Shown here one piece after another: positions 52,870 through 61,863 of a DNA stretch of 64,000 bases. A model generated the notes under the pieces. That model saw only the letters and a program-made list of their open reading frames with translations, was not told where the DNA came from and did no database searches. The position numbers and the translations under genes are program-made. Each line of letters starts with the position of its first letter. Position 1 is the stretch's first letter. The stretch comes from JBQLZQ01 sp052168355 (lineage in GTDB: Bacteria > Pseudomonadota > Alphaproteobacteria > DSM-16000 > Inquilinaceae): assembly GCA_052168355.1 (NCBI GenBank), contig JBQLZQ010000084.1, positions 73,410 through 137,409 of the forward strand, in the 5' to 3' direction.

Positions 52870-53706
52870 TCAGGCGTGCCGTTCGATCCAGTCCATGAGG
52901 AGGAGGGTCACCCTTTCGGGCTGATCGAGCATCAGCCAATGGCCGGCCTCGTCCACCTGCTCGAACCGCCATTCGGCGTCCATGAACCGTTCGGACTCCG
53001 CGATCTGCGGCCGCCACATCAACTCGTCTCGCGCGCCCCAGAGGCCCAGAGTCGGTACGGTGACGGGGACCGGGTCCGGCAGCCGGCCCGTCAGCGCGGC
53101 GAGCAGGATGTCGGCGACCGGGTGCGCCAGTTCGATCTGCCGCATGGCCTGAAGATAGTCCGGTTCGGCGGCCATGCGACCTGCGATGGCATCGCCCTGC
53201 GGATGGCCGGAAAGGAAGAACCGCATGAAGGCGCCGTCGTTTGCGGCGAAGAGCTCCGGCGCCAGGTCTGTCTGGGCGAGCAGGAAGTACCAGAGATTGC
53301 TCAGCTTGCCATGGTCGAGATCGAACAGCGCCCCGCTATGACCGACCGAGAGCGCAGCATAGGAGGCGAACCGCTGCGGGGCGGAGGCCACCATCTCCCA
53401 GCCGACCACCGCACCCCAGTCATGGGCGACGAGATGGCAGCGGGCGATGCCCATCTTGTCTAGCATCGCCAGCATATCCCTCGAGAGGCTTGGGCCCGTA
53501 TAGCGCCCGACGTCCGGATGCCGCTCGCTCTTGCCGAAGCCGAGAAGGTCCGGTGCGAGCACGCGATAGCCGCCGTCCACGAGGGCGGGCATCTGGTGTC
53601 GCCACAGGTCGCCATCGTCAGGCCAGCCATGGATGAGGAGGACGGTCCTGTCTCCCGCGCCATGCTCCCTGACGTGATAGGTCGCGTTGTTCAGTTCGAT
53701 GTCCAT
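52870..53706 (-). CDS. Alpha/beta hydrolase (epoxide hydrolase-like)
   Basis: 278 aa from the ATG at 53706, preceded by AGAAGGAG. HGWPDDGDLWRHQ gives the oxyanion region, HDWGAVVGWEM holds the nucleophile aspartate (position of VAHDWGA), and DEAGHWLMLDQP the histidine. An HGWPD and Asp nucleophile favour epoxide hydrolases or haloalkane dehalogenases over esterases. It is divergent from an XRE regulator, with a palindrome between. It is the first gene of the cargo beyond trbB. Confidence 0.9.
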   Translation of the reverse strand: MDIELNNATYHVREHGAGDRTVLLIHGWPDDGDLWRHQMPALVDGGYRVLAPDLLGFGKSERHPDVGRYTGPSLSRDMLAMLDKMGIARCHLVAHDWGAVVGWEMVASAPQRFASYAALSVGHSGALFDLDHGKLSNLWYFLLAQTDLAPELFAANDGAFMRFFLSGHPQGDAIAGRMAAEPDYLQAMRQIELAHPVADILLAALTGRLPDPVPVTVPTLGLWGARDELMWRPQIAESERFMDAEWRFEQVDEAGHWLMLDQPERVTLLLMDWIERHA

Positions 53707-53787
53707 TGTCGCTCCTTCTCTCGCGATGATCGGGACCGCGAGGCGGTCCCCGGCCATTGACGGCGCGCGGTTGATTTCGCAGCCTTG

Positions 53788-53808
53788 AGGTAATCGAAGC
53801 AATTACCT
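53788..53808. promoter_or_regulatory. Palindromic operator candidate between hydrolase and XRE genes
   Basis: AGGTAAT and ATTACCT flank the 7-base core CGAAGCA. The site lies in the shared promoter region, 17 bases before the XRE start. A related half-site, AGGTTAT, follows at 53811. It is the likely binding site of the regulator at 53825. Confidence 0.65.
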
Positions 53809-53824
53809 TCAGGTTATCGAACCG

Positions 53825-54646
53825 ATGGATCGGCGCTCCTCCTTCGCGATCATGCTGACAGCCCTGCGCCACCAGCGCCGGCTGTCGCAACTCGACCTCG
53901 CCATGGAGGCCGAGATCAGTCAGCGACATCTGAGTTTCCTCGAAAGCGGGCGGTCAAAGCCCGGCCGCTCCGTCGCCGCCCGGCTGGCGCGCGCGCTCGG
54001 GCTGGCGCCGGACCTCGCCAACGCCTTTATGGCCGAGGCTGGCTTTGCCCCGATCTTCCGGGCAAGGCCGATCACCGATCCCGCCATGGCGCCGCTCAGA
54101 ACTGCGGCCGCCCATGTGCTGTCCGGCCACATGCCGTATCCGGCGGTGCTGGTCGATGCAGTCGGCGATGTTCTGGATGCGAACCCGGCGTTCGGGGCAG
54201 TCCTCACCCTCTTCGGCGATCCGGCCGCGCTTTGGGACCGCACCCACAATGGACGACCGAAGAACCTTTATCGGTTGACACTCCATTCCGCCGGCACGGC
54301 CGCCGCTCTTCTCAACTTCGAGGAGGTGGCCCGCGCAACGCTTCAGCGTATGGTCCGCGAGGCGCAGGCCGGGCCGCGTCTGACGGCGCTTCTTGAGGAG
54401 ATCGACGGCTGGGACGGGATCGACCCGGCTTGGGCGAAGCTGGACGGGGCGAAACCGGATTGGGGACCGCCGCCCGGGCCGATCGTCGCCGAGCGCTACA
54501 GGATCGGACGAGAGGTGCTGAGCATCTTCGCGGTCACGACCCGGCTCGGCACCGCCATGGAGGCCGATGCCGGCGGCCTCAGGGTCGAGAGCTACTTTCC
54601 CGCCGACGACAGGACGCGACAGGTGATGGAAAGGCTGGACCGGTGA
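53825..54646 (+). CDS. XRE family regulator with MmyB-like ligand-binding domain
   Basis: 273 aa. The N-terminal helix-turn-helix reads LSQLDLAMEAEISQRHLSFLESGRSKPGR, and the rest is the MmyB/MLTR ligand-binding type (PYPAVLVDAVGDVLDANPAF, NLYRLTLH). Such regulators control a divergently transcribed enzyme; here that is the alpha/beta hydrolase. It is related to the regulator at 60043-60801. Confidence 0.92.
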   Translation: MDRRSSFAIMLTALRHQRRLSQLDLAMEAEISQRHLSFLESGRSKPGRSVAARLARALGLAPDLANAFMAEAGFAPIFRARPITDPAMAPLRTAAAHVLSGHMPYPAVLVDAVGDVLDANPAFGAVLTLFGDPAALWDRTHNGRPKNLYRLTLHSAGTAAALLNFEEVARATLQRMVREAQAGPRLTALLEEIDGWDGIDPAWAKLDGAKPDWGPPPGPIVAERYRIGREVLSIFAVTTRLGTAMEADAGGLRVESYFPADDRTRQVMERLDR

Positions 54647-54671
54647 CGGCGCCCGTCGGAACGAGGCGCGG

Positions 54672-56066
54672 TCAGATGGTCAGCGCATAGCGCGACGGCG
54701 GCGAGCGCAGGAGGTCCGCAATCGTCTGGAGGCCCTGCCTCAGCCGGCTGTCATCCGGCTCGTGGCTGAGGCATAGGCGCACGGCTTCCGGGGCCTCGGC
54801 AGGCTCGACGGCAAAGCTACTGGCCTCGGTTACACGCACATGGGCTTCGGCACACTGTGCGCGGAAGACATCGGCCCGAACGCCTTGCGGCAGCGGCAGC
54901 CAGAGGTGCAGGCCGTTGCGGTCGGCGGCATAGTCAAAATCAGCGAAGATCGCGCGCGCGATGCCCTGACGTTCGGCCGCGCGCTCAGACTGGCGCGCCG
55001 CAAGATTGACCGCCGTGCCGTCCGCGATGAGGCGGGTTGCCACCTCCAGCGTGAAGGGCGGCACCATCCAGACGCTGACGTTGACCGCACGCCGCAGTGC
55101 CGGCACCAGCCGCTTCGGCGCCCGCACGAACCCGACCCGCAGCCCCGGCGCGACGGCCTTGGACAGGCTCGTCACATATACCGTGTGGTCGGGGGCATGC
55201 GCGGCGAGCCGTGCCGGGCAGTCGCGCTTGAGCGGCCCGAACACATCGTCCTCGATCAGGAGGACGCCGTGGCGCGCGGCGATCTCGGCAATTGCCTGAC
55301 GCCGTGCGTCGGACAGGGTCACCGTGGTCGGCGCCTGCAGCGTCGGCGTCAGGTAAAAGGCGCGCGGGTTCGACACCCGGCACCTTGCCTCGAAGCTCTC
55401 CGGCAGCACCCCGTCCGCATCCATCTCGACCGGCGCGATGTGGAGGCCGAGGCGCTCGGCCATGGCGCAGACCGGCATGTAGGTCAGGTCTTCGGTCAAG
55501 AGCAGATCGCCTGAGGTCAGGACCGACGAGAGAACGCAGAACAGACCGTGCTGCGCGCCCATCGTCGCCACGATCTCATCAGGCGGCGCGATGACACCGC
55601 AATCGGCCAGCCAGAGGCGGCCCGCCTCGCCATGCGGCGCGAGATCCGCCTCGGTCTGATAATCGAGCAGGGCCGGCAGACCGGACCCGTCCGCCATGTC
55701 CCGAAGGATCCGCCGGACATGCGGTTCGGCAAATCCCGGAAAGGGGAGGTTGCGCGACAGGTCGATCGAACCCGTCCGCGCGCGATGCAGGCTGTTGGGC
55801 GCATCGCCCGTCGCCGGATCCGCGACCGACCGCACGAAGGTGCCACGGCCCACCTCGCCGCGCAGCAGAGCCCGTCGCACCGCCTCGGCATAGGCGCGGC
55901 TCGTCGTATTGGCTGACACGCCGAGCTGGTAGGCGAGCTCGCGATGCGGCGGCAGGCGGGTTCCGGGCGCAAGGCGGCCGACGGCGATATCCTCGGCCAT
56001 CGCCTCGACGATCTGAAGGTATTTGGGGCCGTTGCGCCCCTCGATATCCGGAAGCCAAATTGCCAT
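54672..56066 (-). CDS. MocR/PdxR-like GntR regulator with aminotransferase domain
   Basis: 464 aa from the ATG at 56066. The GntR winged helix is first (KYLQIVEAMAEDIAVGRLAPGTRLPPHRELAYQLGVS), then a PLP aminotransferase-like domain with the lysine in TSLSKAVAPGLRVGFV. MocR proteins sense amine or amino-acid compounds and often regulate a divergent gene, here an EamA permease. A perfect palindrome at 56082-56097 lies in between. Confidence 0.93.
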   Translation of the reverse strand: MAIWLPDIEGRNGPKYLQIVEAMAEDIAVGRLAPGTRLPPHRELAYQLGVSANTTSRAYAEAVRRALLRGEVGRGTFVRSVADPATGDAPNSLHRARTGSIDLSRNLPFPGFAEPHVRRILRDMADGSGLPALLDYQTEADLAPHGEAGRLWLADCGVIAPPDEIVATMGAQHGLFCVLSSVLTSGDLLLTEDLTYMPVCAMAERLGLHIAPVEMDADGVLPESFEARCRVSNPRAFYLTPTLQAPTTVTLSDARRQAIAEIAARHGVLLIEDDVFGPLKRDCPARLAAHAPDHTVYVTSLSKAVAPGLRVGFVRAPKRLVPALRRAVNVSVWMVPPFTLEVATRLIADGTAVNLAARQSERAAERQGIARAIFADFDYAADRNGLHLWLPLPQGVRADVFRAQCAEAHVRVTEASSFAVEPAEAPEAVRLCLSHEPDDSRLRQGLQTIADLLRSPPSRYALTI

Positions 56067-56081
56067 GAGATCAATGTTTCG

Positions 56082-56097
56082 ATTGCATCTATGCAAT
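56082..56097. promoter_or_regulatory. Perfect palindrome between MocR and EamA genes
   Basis: ATTGCAT-CT-ATGCAAT is a perfect 7-base inverted repeat, 15 bases upstream of the MocR start. It is a good candidate operator for MocR autoregulation and control of the EamA gene. Confidence 0.65.
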
Positions 56098-56146
56098 AGA
56101 GAGGCAATTCGTTGGCCAGTCAATGCAAGTTTATCGGTCCGGTCCC

Positions 56147-57103
56147 ATGGCCCATTCCTCCCCCTCCGTCGGCAAAGGCATCGCGCTCTCGCTGGTGTGC
56201 CTGGTCCTGCTCGGCACGATGCCGATCATCTCCAACCTGCGGCCGCCCGCGATCGACGCCCTGACCTTCGCGCTGGCTCTTTCTGTCTGGCAGGTCGTCT
56301 TCGCGCTCCCGGTCTTCGCCGTCGAACTCACGCGCGGCACGCCCGGCATCTTCGGGCTGGACCTGTTGCCGCGCGAACGCAGGCGGATGATCTATGTGGC
56401 GCTCTTCACCGGCGCACTGTTCGGCCTGTCGACCTATCTCTACGTGCTCGGCGTCGAGAAGGCGGGCGCCGCCAACGCCGCCATCGCTATCCAGGCCTAT
56501 CCGCTCTTCGCGATCCTCTGGGAGAGCCTGTTCCTGAAGCGGCGCAAGACCCCCGTCGAGCTGGCCTTGACGGCGGTTCTGATCGCCTCGCTCTTCTATC
56601 TCGGCACCGGCGGCACATTGCGAGTGTCGGGTCTGTCGCCCTGGTTTCTCGTAGCGCTCGGCGTGCCGCTTCTGTGGAGCATCGCGCACGTGATCATCAA
56701 GGAAGAACTCGGCAAAACGCCGATCACGCCCGCCCAAGTGACGTTCTTCCGGGTCGTGATCTCGACGGTGTTTCTTGCGGTCGTGGTGACGGTGGCGCTT
56801 CCGTCCGGCCTGCTCACGGCGGGCAGCGCAATCCTTCAGCCCATGGCGGCGCTTATGGGCCTGGTCTACTTCCTCGAATTGATCGTCTGGTTCTATGCCG
56901 TGCGCCATATCGACGTGTCGCTGGCCAGTTCCATCACCACGCCATGGCCCGCTTTGACAATGGTCCTCGCAGTCCCGTTCCTCGGTGACACGATCGCGAC
57001 ATATCAGGTCGTCGCGCTCATCGTCGTTGTGGTCTGCATCTATGGGCTCACGCTGGCGAGCCTGAGAAAAGACCGCAATCGGCAGGCCAGAGCAACGCAA
57101 TGA
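56147..57103 (+). CDS. EamA/DMT family permease
   Basis: 318 aa from the ATG at 56147; an ATG at 56123 would add eight residues and neither has a strong site. Ten membrane helices are visible, starting with IALSLVCLVLLGTMPIISNL. The two EamA repeats are intact. It is divergent from the MocR regulator, which presumably controls it. The substrate may be an amino acid or amine. Confidence 0.9.
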   Translation: MAHSSPSVGKGIALSLVCLVLLGTMPIISNLRPPAIDALTFALALSVWQVVFALPVFAVELTRGTPGIFGLDLLPRERRRMIYVALFTGALFGLSTYLYVLGVEKAGAANAAIAIQAYPLFAILWESLFLKRRKTPVELALTAVLIASLFYLGTGGTLRVSGLSPWFLVALGVPLLWSIAHVIIKEELGKTPITPAQVTFFRVVISTVFLAVVVTVALPSGLLTAGSAILQPMAALMGLVYFLELIVWFYAVRHIDVSLASSITTPWPALTMVLAVPFLGDTIATYQVVALIVVVVCIYGLTLASLRKDRNRQARATQ

Positions 57104-57177
57104 GTTTCGAAAAAGGGGCCCACTTGCTGTCGGTTGCCGCGACCGTCAACCGGCCAGATTGACCGATAGTCCTTGCC

Positions 57178-57615
57178 TCACCGCAGCATCAGATAGGCGC
57201 CAATGAGCAGCAGCGCCGTCGCAAGAATCCTCTGCAGGTCGACGCTTCGTGTCTGCACCTCGAACAAGCCGAAATGGTCGATGACCATGCCGGCCACGAG
57301 TTGACCGACGACGACGAGCGTGATCGCGGTGGTGGCACCCAGCCTCGGAATGGTCTGGCTGAGTGACAAATAGAGGATCAGCCCGAACACGCCGCTGCCG
57401 AGCATGTACCAGGGCAGGCTGCGCCACTGGGCGATGCCTTCGCCGCCGCGTGCGATCAGCAGTGCGAGCGAGGCAACCGCACCGCCCAGATGGACGATCA
57501 GGCTGCCGGCCGCGCCGCCGATGCGATGGCCCATGGCACCGGCAATCGGCGCCTGGGTCCCGACGGCAATGCCGCCGGCAAAACCGATAGCCACAACCAG
57601 CAATGTCTCGAACAT
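57178..57615 (-). CDS. YdcZ-type DMT family transporter
   Basis: 145 aa with five membrane helices; the first, LLVVAIGFAGGIAVGTQAPI, and the internal GLILYLSLSQTIPRLGATTAITLVVVGQ are of the DMT_YdcZ (DUF606) family. Members are half-size transporters that probably act as dimers. Substrate unknown. It is convergent with the EamA gene. Confidence 0.9.
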   Translation of the reverse strand: MFETLLVVAIGFAGGIAVGTQAPIAGAMGHRIGGAAGSLIVHLGGAVASLALLIARGGEGIAQWRSLPWYMLGSGVFGLILYLSLSQTIPRLGATTAITLVVVGQLVAGMVIDHFGLFEVQTRSVDLQRILATALLLIGAYLMLR

Positions 57616-57778
57616 GATTCACCTTCGTATCGAACAGGAGTTCATCTGACGTTTTCTATGCCCGCGCCGGACAGCATTCGTAAGAAGGGACGGAAGTATT
57701 CAAAGGCCTTCACAGAAAGCCGTCTGCCATGAAGGCCGGCCTGGGTGGCAAGTGCTTCGGATTGCGGCGCTCACTGGG

Positions 57779-58783
57779 TCACCGCGTCGGACCGCTTGCC
57801 GTTTCGGTGCCTGCGCGTGCCTCCACGGCCGGGCCGATCAGTTCAATGCGGTTGGTGTAGATCCAGCCGGCAAAGCTCTCGGGCACGCGCTCCAGTTCCT
57901 TAAGGCTGTCGATCGCAAGTGATCCATCTTCCTTGAGCGCCGGGCCGATCAGCATCACACCGCCCGGCGTTTCGGCAAAGCGCCGCTGCAGGCGGTCCGG
58001 CCAGCCCCAGAACAGCCAGGCGACATCCTGCGGGACGACGATTCCGCCATCGCAGGCGGCGGGCCGACGTCCCGTCCAACCGGTGAGAAGATAGGCCTCG
58101 ACGCACGCCCTGGCCCGGTGCCTGCCGGTCACCGGCACGCCGGTGTCAAGTTCGCTCCAGCGCGCGTCGAAGGCCGGAAGCGCAAAGATCGTCAGGCGCG
58201 AGACGTTCACATCGCCTATCTGCTGCAGATAGGCCCACAGCGCCTCTGCCTCATCCGCGCCGGCGCCCTTCGCATGCAGTTCGAAGGCCCCATCGGGGAA
58301 ACGGGTCAGGACATCGGCCAGCGACGGCATCGCGCCGACGAAGCGGCCCCGGAACGGAAAGGTCTGACCGCCATCGGCCGTGTAGCCATGGCCGGTATCG
58401 AGCGTCCTGAGCGTCGCCATGGTGTGATCGCGGATGCGGCCTTCCCCGTCGGTGCGGCAGGCAAGGCCGTAATCGTGGAAGACGGCCCAGTCGCCGTCCG
58501 CGGTCCGGTAGATGTCCATCTCCACCCGGTCGGCGCCGTAGGCGAAGGCGGCCTCCATGCTGGCAATCGTGTTCTCCAGATAGTCGTGGGCCGGCGGCAG
58601 CATGCGCTCGGCCGTGCAGGTGTCGTTGGTCAGTCCGGCGCGCTCATAGGGCTGATGCACGCCGCGATGGGCATAGAGCTTCGGTTCGCCCTTGGGGGTC
58701 GGCGCCAGCCAGGACGCGTTGTTGAGATAGAGCCCCAGAGCGATGGCGACGAAAACCGCCAGCAGGACACGCAGGATTCTCAT
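57779..58783 (-). CDS. Glycerophosphodiester phosphodiesterase family protein
   Basis: 334 aa. An N-terminal helix (LRVLLAVFVAIALGLYL) anchors or exports it. The GDPD fold has HRG, ENT, VEMDIY and VFHD at the catalytic positions, and FELHAKG later. It hydrolyses glycerophosphodiesters or related phosphodiesters, probably on the outer side of the inner membrane. Confidence 0.88.
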   Translation of the reverse strand: MRILRVLLAVFVAIALGLYLNNASWLAPTPKGEPKLYAHRGVHQPYERAGLTNDTCTAERMLPPAHDYLENTIASMEAAFAYGADRVEMDIYRTADGDWAVFHDYGLACRTDGEGRIRDHTMATLRTLDTGHGYTADGGQTFPFRGRFVGAMPSLADVLTRFPDGAFELHAKGAGADEAEALWAYLQQIGDVNVSRLTIFALPAFDARWSELDTGVPVTGRHRARACVEAYLLTGWTGRRPAACDGGIVVPQDVAWLFWGWPDRLQRRFAETPGGVMLIGPALKEDGSLAIDSLKELERVPESFAGWIYTNRIELIGPAVEARAGTETASGPTR

Positions 58784-58877
58784 GCTTGATACTCGTCGGA
58801 TGGTTTCGGATCGGATCGTCGGGCGCAGAAGGCGTGGTGATGGCGGCGAGACGGTGTCCCGGCGCCGGTCTCCTGCC

Positions 58878-59264
58878 TCACGCCTGCCAGCCGAACTGCG
58901 AAAAGCCGATCAGATTGCCGGCCGGATCGCGCACATAGATCTCGCGCGCGCCATAGTCGGTGACGTGATCGGGAACGACGATCTCGGTTCGCGGCAGCGC
59001 GGCGACCACCGCGTCGAGCGATGCGACCTCGAGGAAGACGATGGAGCGGTCGACACGCTCGACCGCCTCCGGCCTTTGCGCGCGGGCCGAGGAGAACGAC
59101 TGGTACATCAGTTCGACGCCGTCGCCGGCGATGATGGCAAAGCCGATGCCGTCGCCCTCGGGCACGGTGACCGGCGCCTGAAGTCCGAACGCGGTCCAGA
59201 ATTCGACGCACGCCTTGACGTCCTCGGCGAGCAGGATCGGCGTCGTCTTGCGAAAGCGGACCAT
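58878..59264 (-). CDS. VOC family (glyoxalase/bleomycin-resistance-like) protein
   Basis: 128 aa from the ATG at 59264. It has one VOC fold: TPILLAEDVKACVEFWTAFGL, IIAGDGVELMYQSF and the terminal IYVRDPAGNLIGFSQFGW. Metal ligand positions are not complete, so a binding or resistance role is as likely as catalysis. It is divergent from the methyltransferase at 59440 with a palindrome between. Confidence 0.88.
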   Translation of the reverse strand: MVRFRKTTPILLAEDVKACVEFWTAFGLQAPVTVPEGDGIGFAIIAGDGVELMYQSFSSARAQRPEAVERVDRSIVFLEVASLDAVVAALPRTEIVVPDHVTDYGAREIYVRDPAGNLIGFSQFGWQA

Positions 59265-59330
59265 GGCGGCTGTTCTCCATCGGCTTGGCCAAATCATCTG
59301 CCGCCACTTGGCAAGGCAGTTGCGCGAAGG

Positions 59331-59353
59331 ACAATAACGTCGAAGGTTATTGT
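59331..59353. promoter_or_regulatory. Perfect palindrome between VOC and methyltransferase genes
   Basis: ACAATAAC and GTTATTGT flank GTCGAAG. The core TCGAAG and the AAC/GTT arms resemble the palindrome at 53788. It may bind one of the two XRE regulators of this cargo. Confidence 0.65.
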
Positions 59354-59439
59354 TCGGGATTCGTGGGCGCTTTACCTGCTCATTGGTTGAATCGCCATGG
59401 AACCGCGCGTGCCCCGGTTCCCGATATTGGAAAGAGCTG

Positions 59440-60027
59440 ATGATCGACGACACGTCCAACGGTTATGAAGCGGTCGCTGATGCGTTCGTGGCGGCGCGAT
59501 CGGGCTCGACGACCGGGCTTGCGATCATCCGCCGATGGGCGGCGTCGCTGCCTGCCGGCGGAACGGTGATCGACATCGGGTGCGGGTCGGGCGAGCCGGT
59601 CACCGCAGCGCTGCTCGATGCCGGCCTGACGGTCTCCGCCCTTGATGCATCGCCGGCTCTGGTCGCCGCGTTTCGCCAGCGCTTCCCCGATGTCGAGGTG
59701 GCGTGCGAGCCGGCCGAGCGCAGCCGGTTCTTCGGTCACAGCTTCGATGGAGCGGTCGCGATCGGCCTGGTGTTCCTCCTGCCCGGGAACGCCCAGCGCG
59801 CCCTGATCGGGAACGTCGCTGAGGCGCTCAAGCCCGGCGGGCGGTTCCTGTTCACCGCGCCGCGCCAGGTCTGCGCCTGGGACGATGTGCTGACCGGCCG
59901 GAGATCATCGTCGCTTGGGGCCGAGGAATATGGCCGGCTCCTCGACGAGGCGGGACTGCACGTGATCGCCGAGCATGTCGACGAGGGCGAGAACCACTAT
60001 TTCGAGGCGCACAAGCGCGCGGCCTGA
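59440..60027 (+). CDS. Class I SAM-dependent methyltransferase
   Basis: 195 aa from the ATG at 59440, with GGAAAGAG upstream. Motif I is VIDIGCGSGEPVT, strand 2 ends ALDASP, and the post-motif region FDGAVAIGLVFLLP is clear. It is small and without extra domains; substrate unknown. It is convergent with the XRE regulator. Confidence 0.9.
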   Translation: MIDDTSNGYEAVADAFVAARSGSTTGLAIIRRWAASLPAGGTVIDIGCGSGEPVTAALLDAGLTVSALDASPALVAAFRQRFPDVEVACEPAERSRFFGHSFDGAVAIGLVFLLPGNAQRALIGNVAEALKPGGRFLFTAPRQVCAWDDVLTGRRSSSLGAEEYGRLLDEAGLHVIAEHVDEGENHYFEAHKRAA

Positions 60028-60042
60028 TCGGTCTGCGAGGGC

Positions 60043-60801
60043 CTACAGCGGGAATACCTCGGCGAGGTTGCGCTCGCTGTCGGCGCCGACGGGAAAGAAC
60101 AGTTCCGTTCTCAAATATGCTAGGGTCAGATCGTTCGCCGTGTTGAAGGCGGCCTGGATCGAGACGAGATCAATTGGGCGCCCGTCGATCCCGATGCGGG
60201 TTGTGATAACGGCAGGTGCCGGCGCGACCGGAGTGTTCTGTCCAATCAGCCCAGCAAGTATCTTCGCTGCCTTGCCGGTCTCGGCATCGTCACGCCGTCT
60301 CGCTTCGGCATCAAGCCGGTGTGCGAGACGTTGGACAGTTTCCCGCCAGTTAAGGAGAGCGCCGCCCAGCGTCGGGTCGTCGATGATGGCGGCAAGGAGG
60401 CTGTCGCCCTTTCGGATGCTGGCACGGCGCAACAAGCGCTCGCCGACGCGATTGTGGAGGACGATCCGCCAGTCCGGATCGAGCGCCCAGCCCGGATAGG
60501 GATCGTGCCGATCCAGAAGGCGGGTAACGGCATCCATGAACGGCGCTAGCTCGGCGCTGTCGAGCGGCCGGCTTTCGTAGATCGGGGCGAAGCCCGCCGC
60601 CGTCAGCCAGTCGTTGCGGGCATGGGCCGGAACGTTCAGCGCGTCCGCCAGGCGCAGCACCATGTCCCGGCTCGGCGCCGCCTTGGCGGTCTCGAGGTAG
60701 GAGATGTGGCGCGTGGAGACCTCGGCGGCGAGCGCGAGCGCCATCTGGCTCATCCGCCGCCGTGTCCGCCACGCCTTCAGTGTCGGTCCGAACGTGCTCA
60801 A
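60043..60801 (-). CDS. XRE family regulator with MmyB-like ligand-binding domain
   Basis: 252 aa from a TTG at 60801, chosen because GGGAGG stands eight bases before it; an upstream ATG at 60861 lies inside a palindrome and has no site. The HTH is MSQMALALAAEVSTRHISYLETAKAAPSRD, followed by the MmyB/MLTR domain (PYPGWALDPDWRIVLHNRVG). It is related to the regulator at 53825 and is divergent from the thioesterase at 60928. Confidence 0.88.
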   Translation of the reverse strand: MSTFGPTLKAWRTRRRMSQMALALAAEVSTRHISYLETAKAAPSRDMVLRLADALNVPAHARNDWLTAAGFAPIYESRPLDSAELAPFMDAVTRLLDRHDPYPGWALDPDWRIVLHNRVGERLLRRASIRKGDSLLAAIIDDPTLGGALLNWRETVQRLAHRLDAEARRRDDAETGKAAKILAGLIGQNTPVAPAPAVITTRIGIDGRPIDLVSIQAAFNTANDLTLAYLRTELFFPVGADSERNLAEVFPL

Positions 60802-60852
60802 AGAGCTGGCCTCCCGATTCTGAGATTCCAAGATAATCACTCGTCGGAAACC

Positions 60853-60869
60853 ATAACTCATGAGGTTAT
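60853..60869. promoter_or_regulatory. Palindrome between XRE regulator and thioesterase genes
   Basis: ATAAC and GTTAT flank TCATGAG. It lies between the TTG start of the regulator (60801) and the thioesterase start (60928), and its AAC/GTT arms match the site at 59331. It is a likely operator. Confidence 0.6.
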
Positions 60870-60927
60870 TGATTCGAGTACCTCGATCGCATGCATTTGC
60901 TGTCAAAGCGATGGATTGGAGGTTGCC

Positions 60928-61329
60928 ATGTCGGACTTCGACAAGTCGCACTTCGCTCATGCCATGCCGTTCGCCCGACTGCTCGGGCTCGAGGTGACCG
61001 ATGCGACGCCGGACCGCGTTGTCGGCACGATCACCGTCAAGGCGGAGCTGTGCACCGTCGGCGACAGCGCCCATGGCGGCACGCTGATGGCCCTCGCCGA
61101 CTGTCTCGCCGCGATCGGCGGCCATCTCAATCGGCCAGAGGGGGCGGCCGGCACGATCACCATCGAGAGCAAGACGAACTTTCTGGCACGCGCCGCGAGC
61201 GGCACGCGCCTTTTGGGAACCGCGTTGCCGGTTTCGGTGGGCAAGCGCGTTTCGGTATGGCAGACGAGTATCGAAGACGAGGCCGCACGGGTGATCGCGC
61301 TATCGGTTCAGACCCAGCTTGTCCTGTAA
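60928..61329 (+). CDS. PaaI family hotdog-fold thioesterase
   Basis: 133 aa from the ATG at 60928, preceded by GGAGG. The hotdog pattern is AHAMPFARLLGLEV, DSAHGGTLMALADCLAAIGG and KTNFLARAASGTRLLG. PaaI-type enzymes hydrolyse aryl- or acyl-CoA thioesters. It is followed 87 bases later by a VOC gene on the same strand and probably forms a two-gene unit. Confidence 0.92.
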   Translation: MSDFDKSHFAHAMPFARLLGLEVTDATPDRVVGTITVKAELCTVGDSAHGGTLMALADCLAAIGGHLNRPEGAAGTITIESKTNFLARAASGTRLLGTALPVSVGKRVSVWQTSIEDEAARVIALSVQTQLVL

Positions 61330-61416
61330 CTCCGAGTTTTCGTCATTGCCGGGCTTCAAACACCGGACCGGTGGCCCGCACTCCGAGCCCGAAGGCGCAA
61401 CAGGAAAGACCTGGCC

Positions 61417-61794
61417 ATGACCGCAAATCCCATTTCGTACATCGAGATCCCGGTAAGCGATCTAAACCGCGCGATGGCCTTTTACAGTGCCGTCTTCGGC
61501 TTCGAACTCGAACGCGCGACGATCGACGGCTATGAGATGGCGCTGTTTCCGCATGCCGAGGGCCGCCCCGGCGCCAGCGGCGCACTGGTCAAGGGCGATG
61601 TCTACGAGCCGTCGAAGGCCGGCGCGATCGTTTATTTCTCCGTCGCCGATATCGACAAGGCACTGGCCTTGGCGACGGAACACGGAGCGCAGGTGCTCTA
61701 TCCGAAGAAGGATATCGGTGATCAGGGCTTTGTTGCCGAAATCGAGGACAGCGAGGGCAACCGTATCGCCGTTCATCAGTCGATCGCCACATGA
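61417..61794 (+). CDS. VOC family (glyoxalase-like) protein
   Basis: 125 aa single-domain VOC protein: YIEIPVSDLNRAMAFYSAVFGFEL, AIVYFSVADIDKALALA and FVAEIEDSEGNRIAVHQS. It belongs to the predicted-enzyme group related to lactoylglutathione lyases. It is the last gene of the cargo before a terminator and copG. Confidence 0.9.
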   Translation: MTANPISYIEIPVSDLNRAMAFYSAVFGFELERATIDGYEMALFPHAEGRPGASGALVKGDVYEPSKAGAIVYFSVADIDKALALATEHGAQVLYPKKDIGDQGFVAEIEDSEGNRIAVHQSIAT

Positions 61795-61863
61795 AAGGGC
61801 GTGATTGAAAAAGATAAGCAATGACCCTTTGGCCATTAGCGCCGCATGGCGGAGCGCAGGAAG

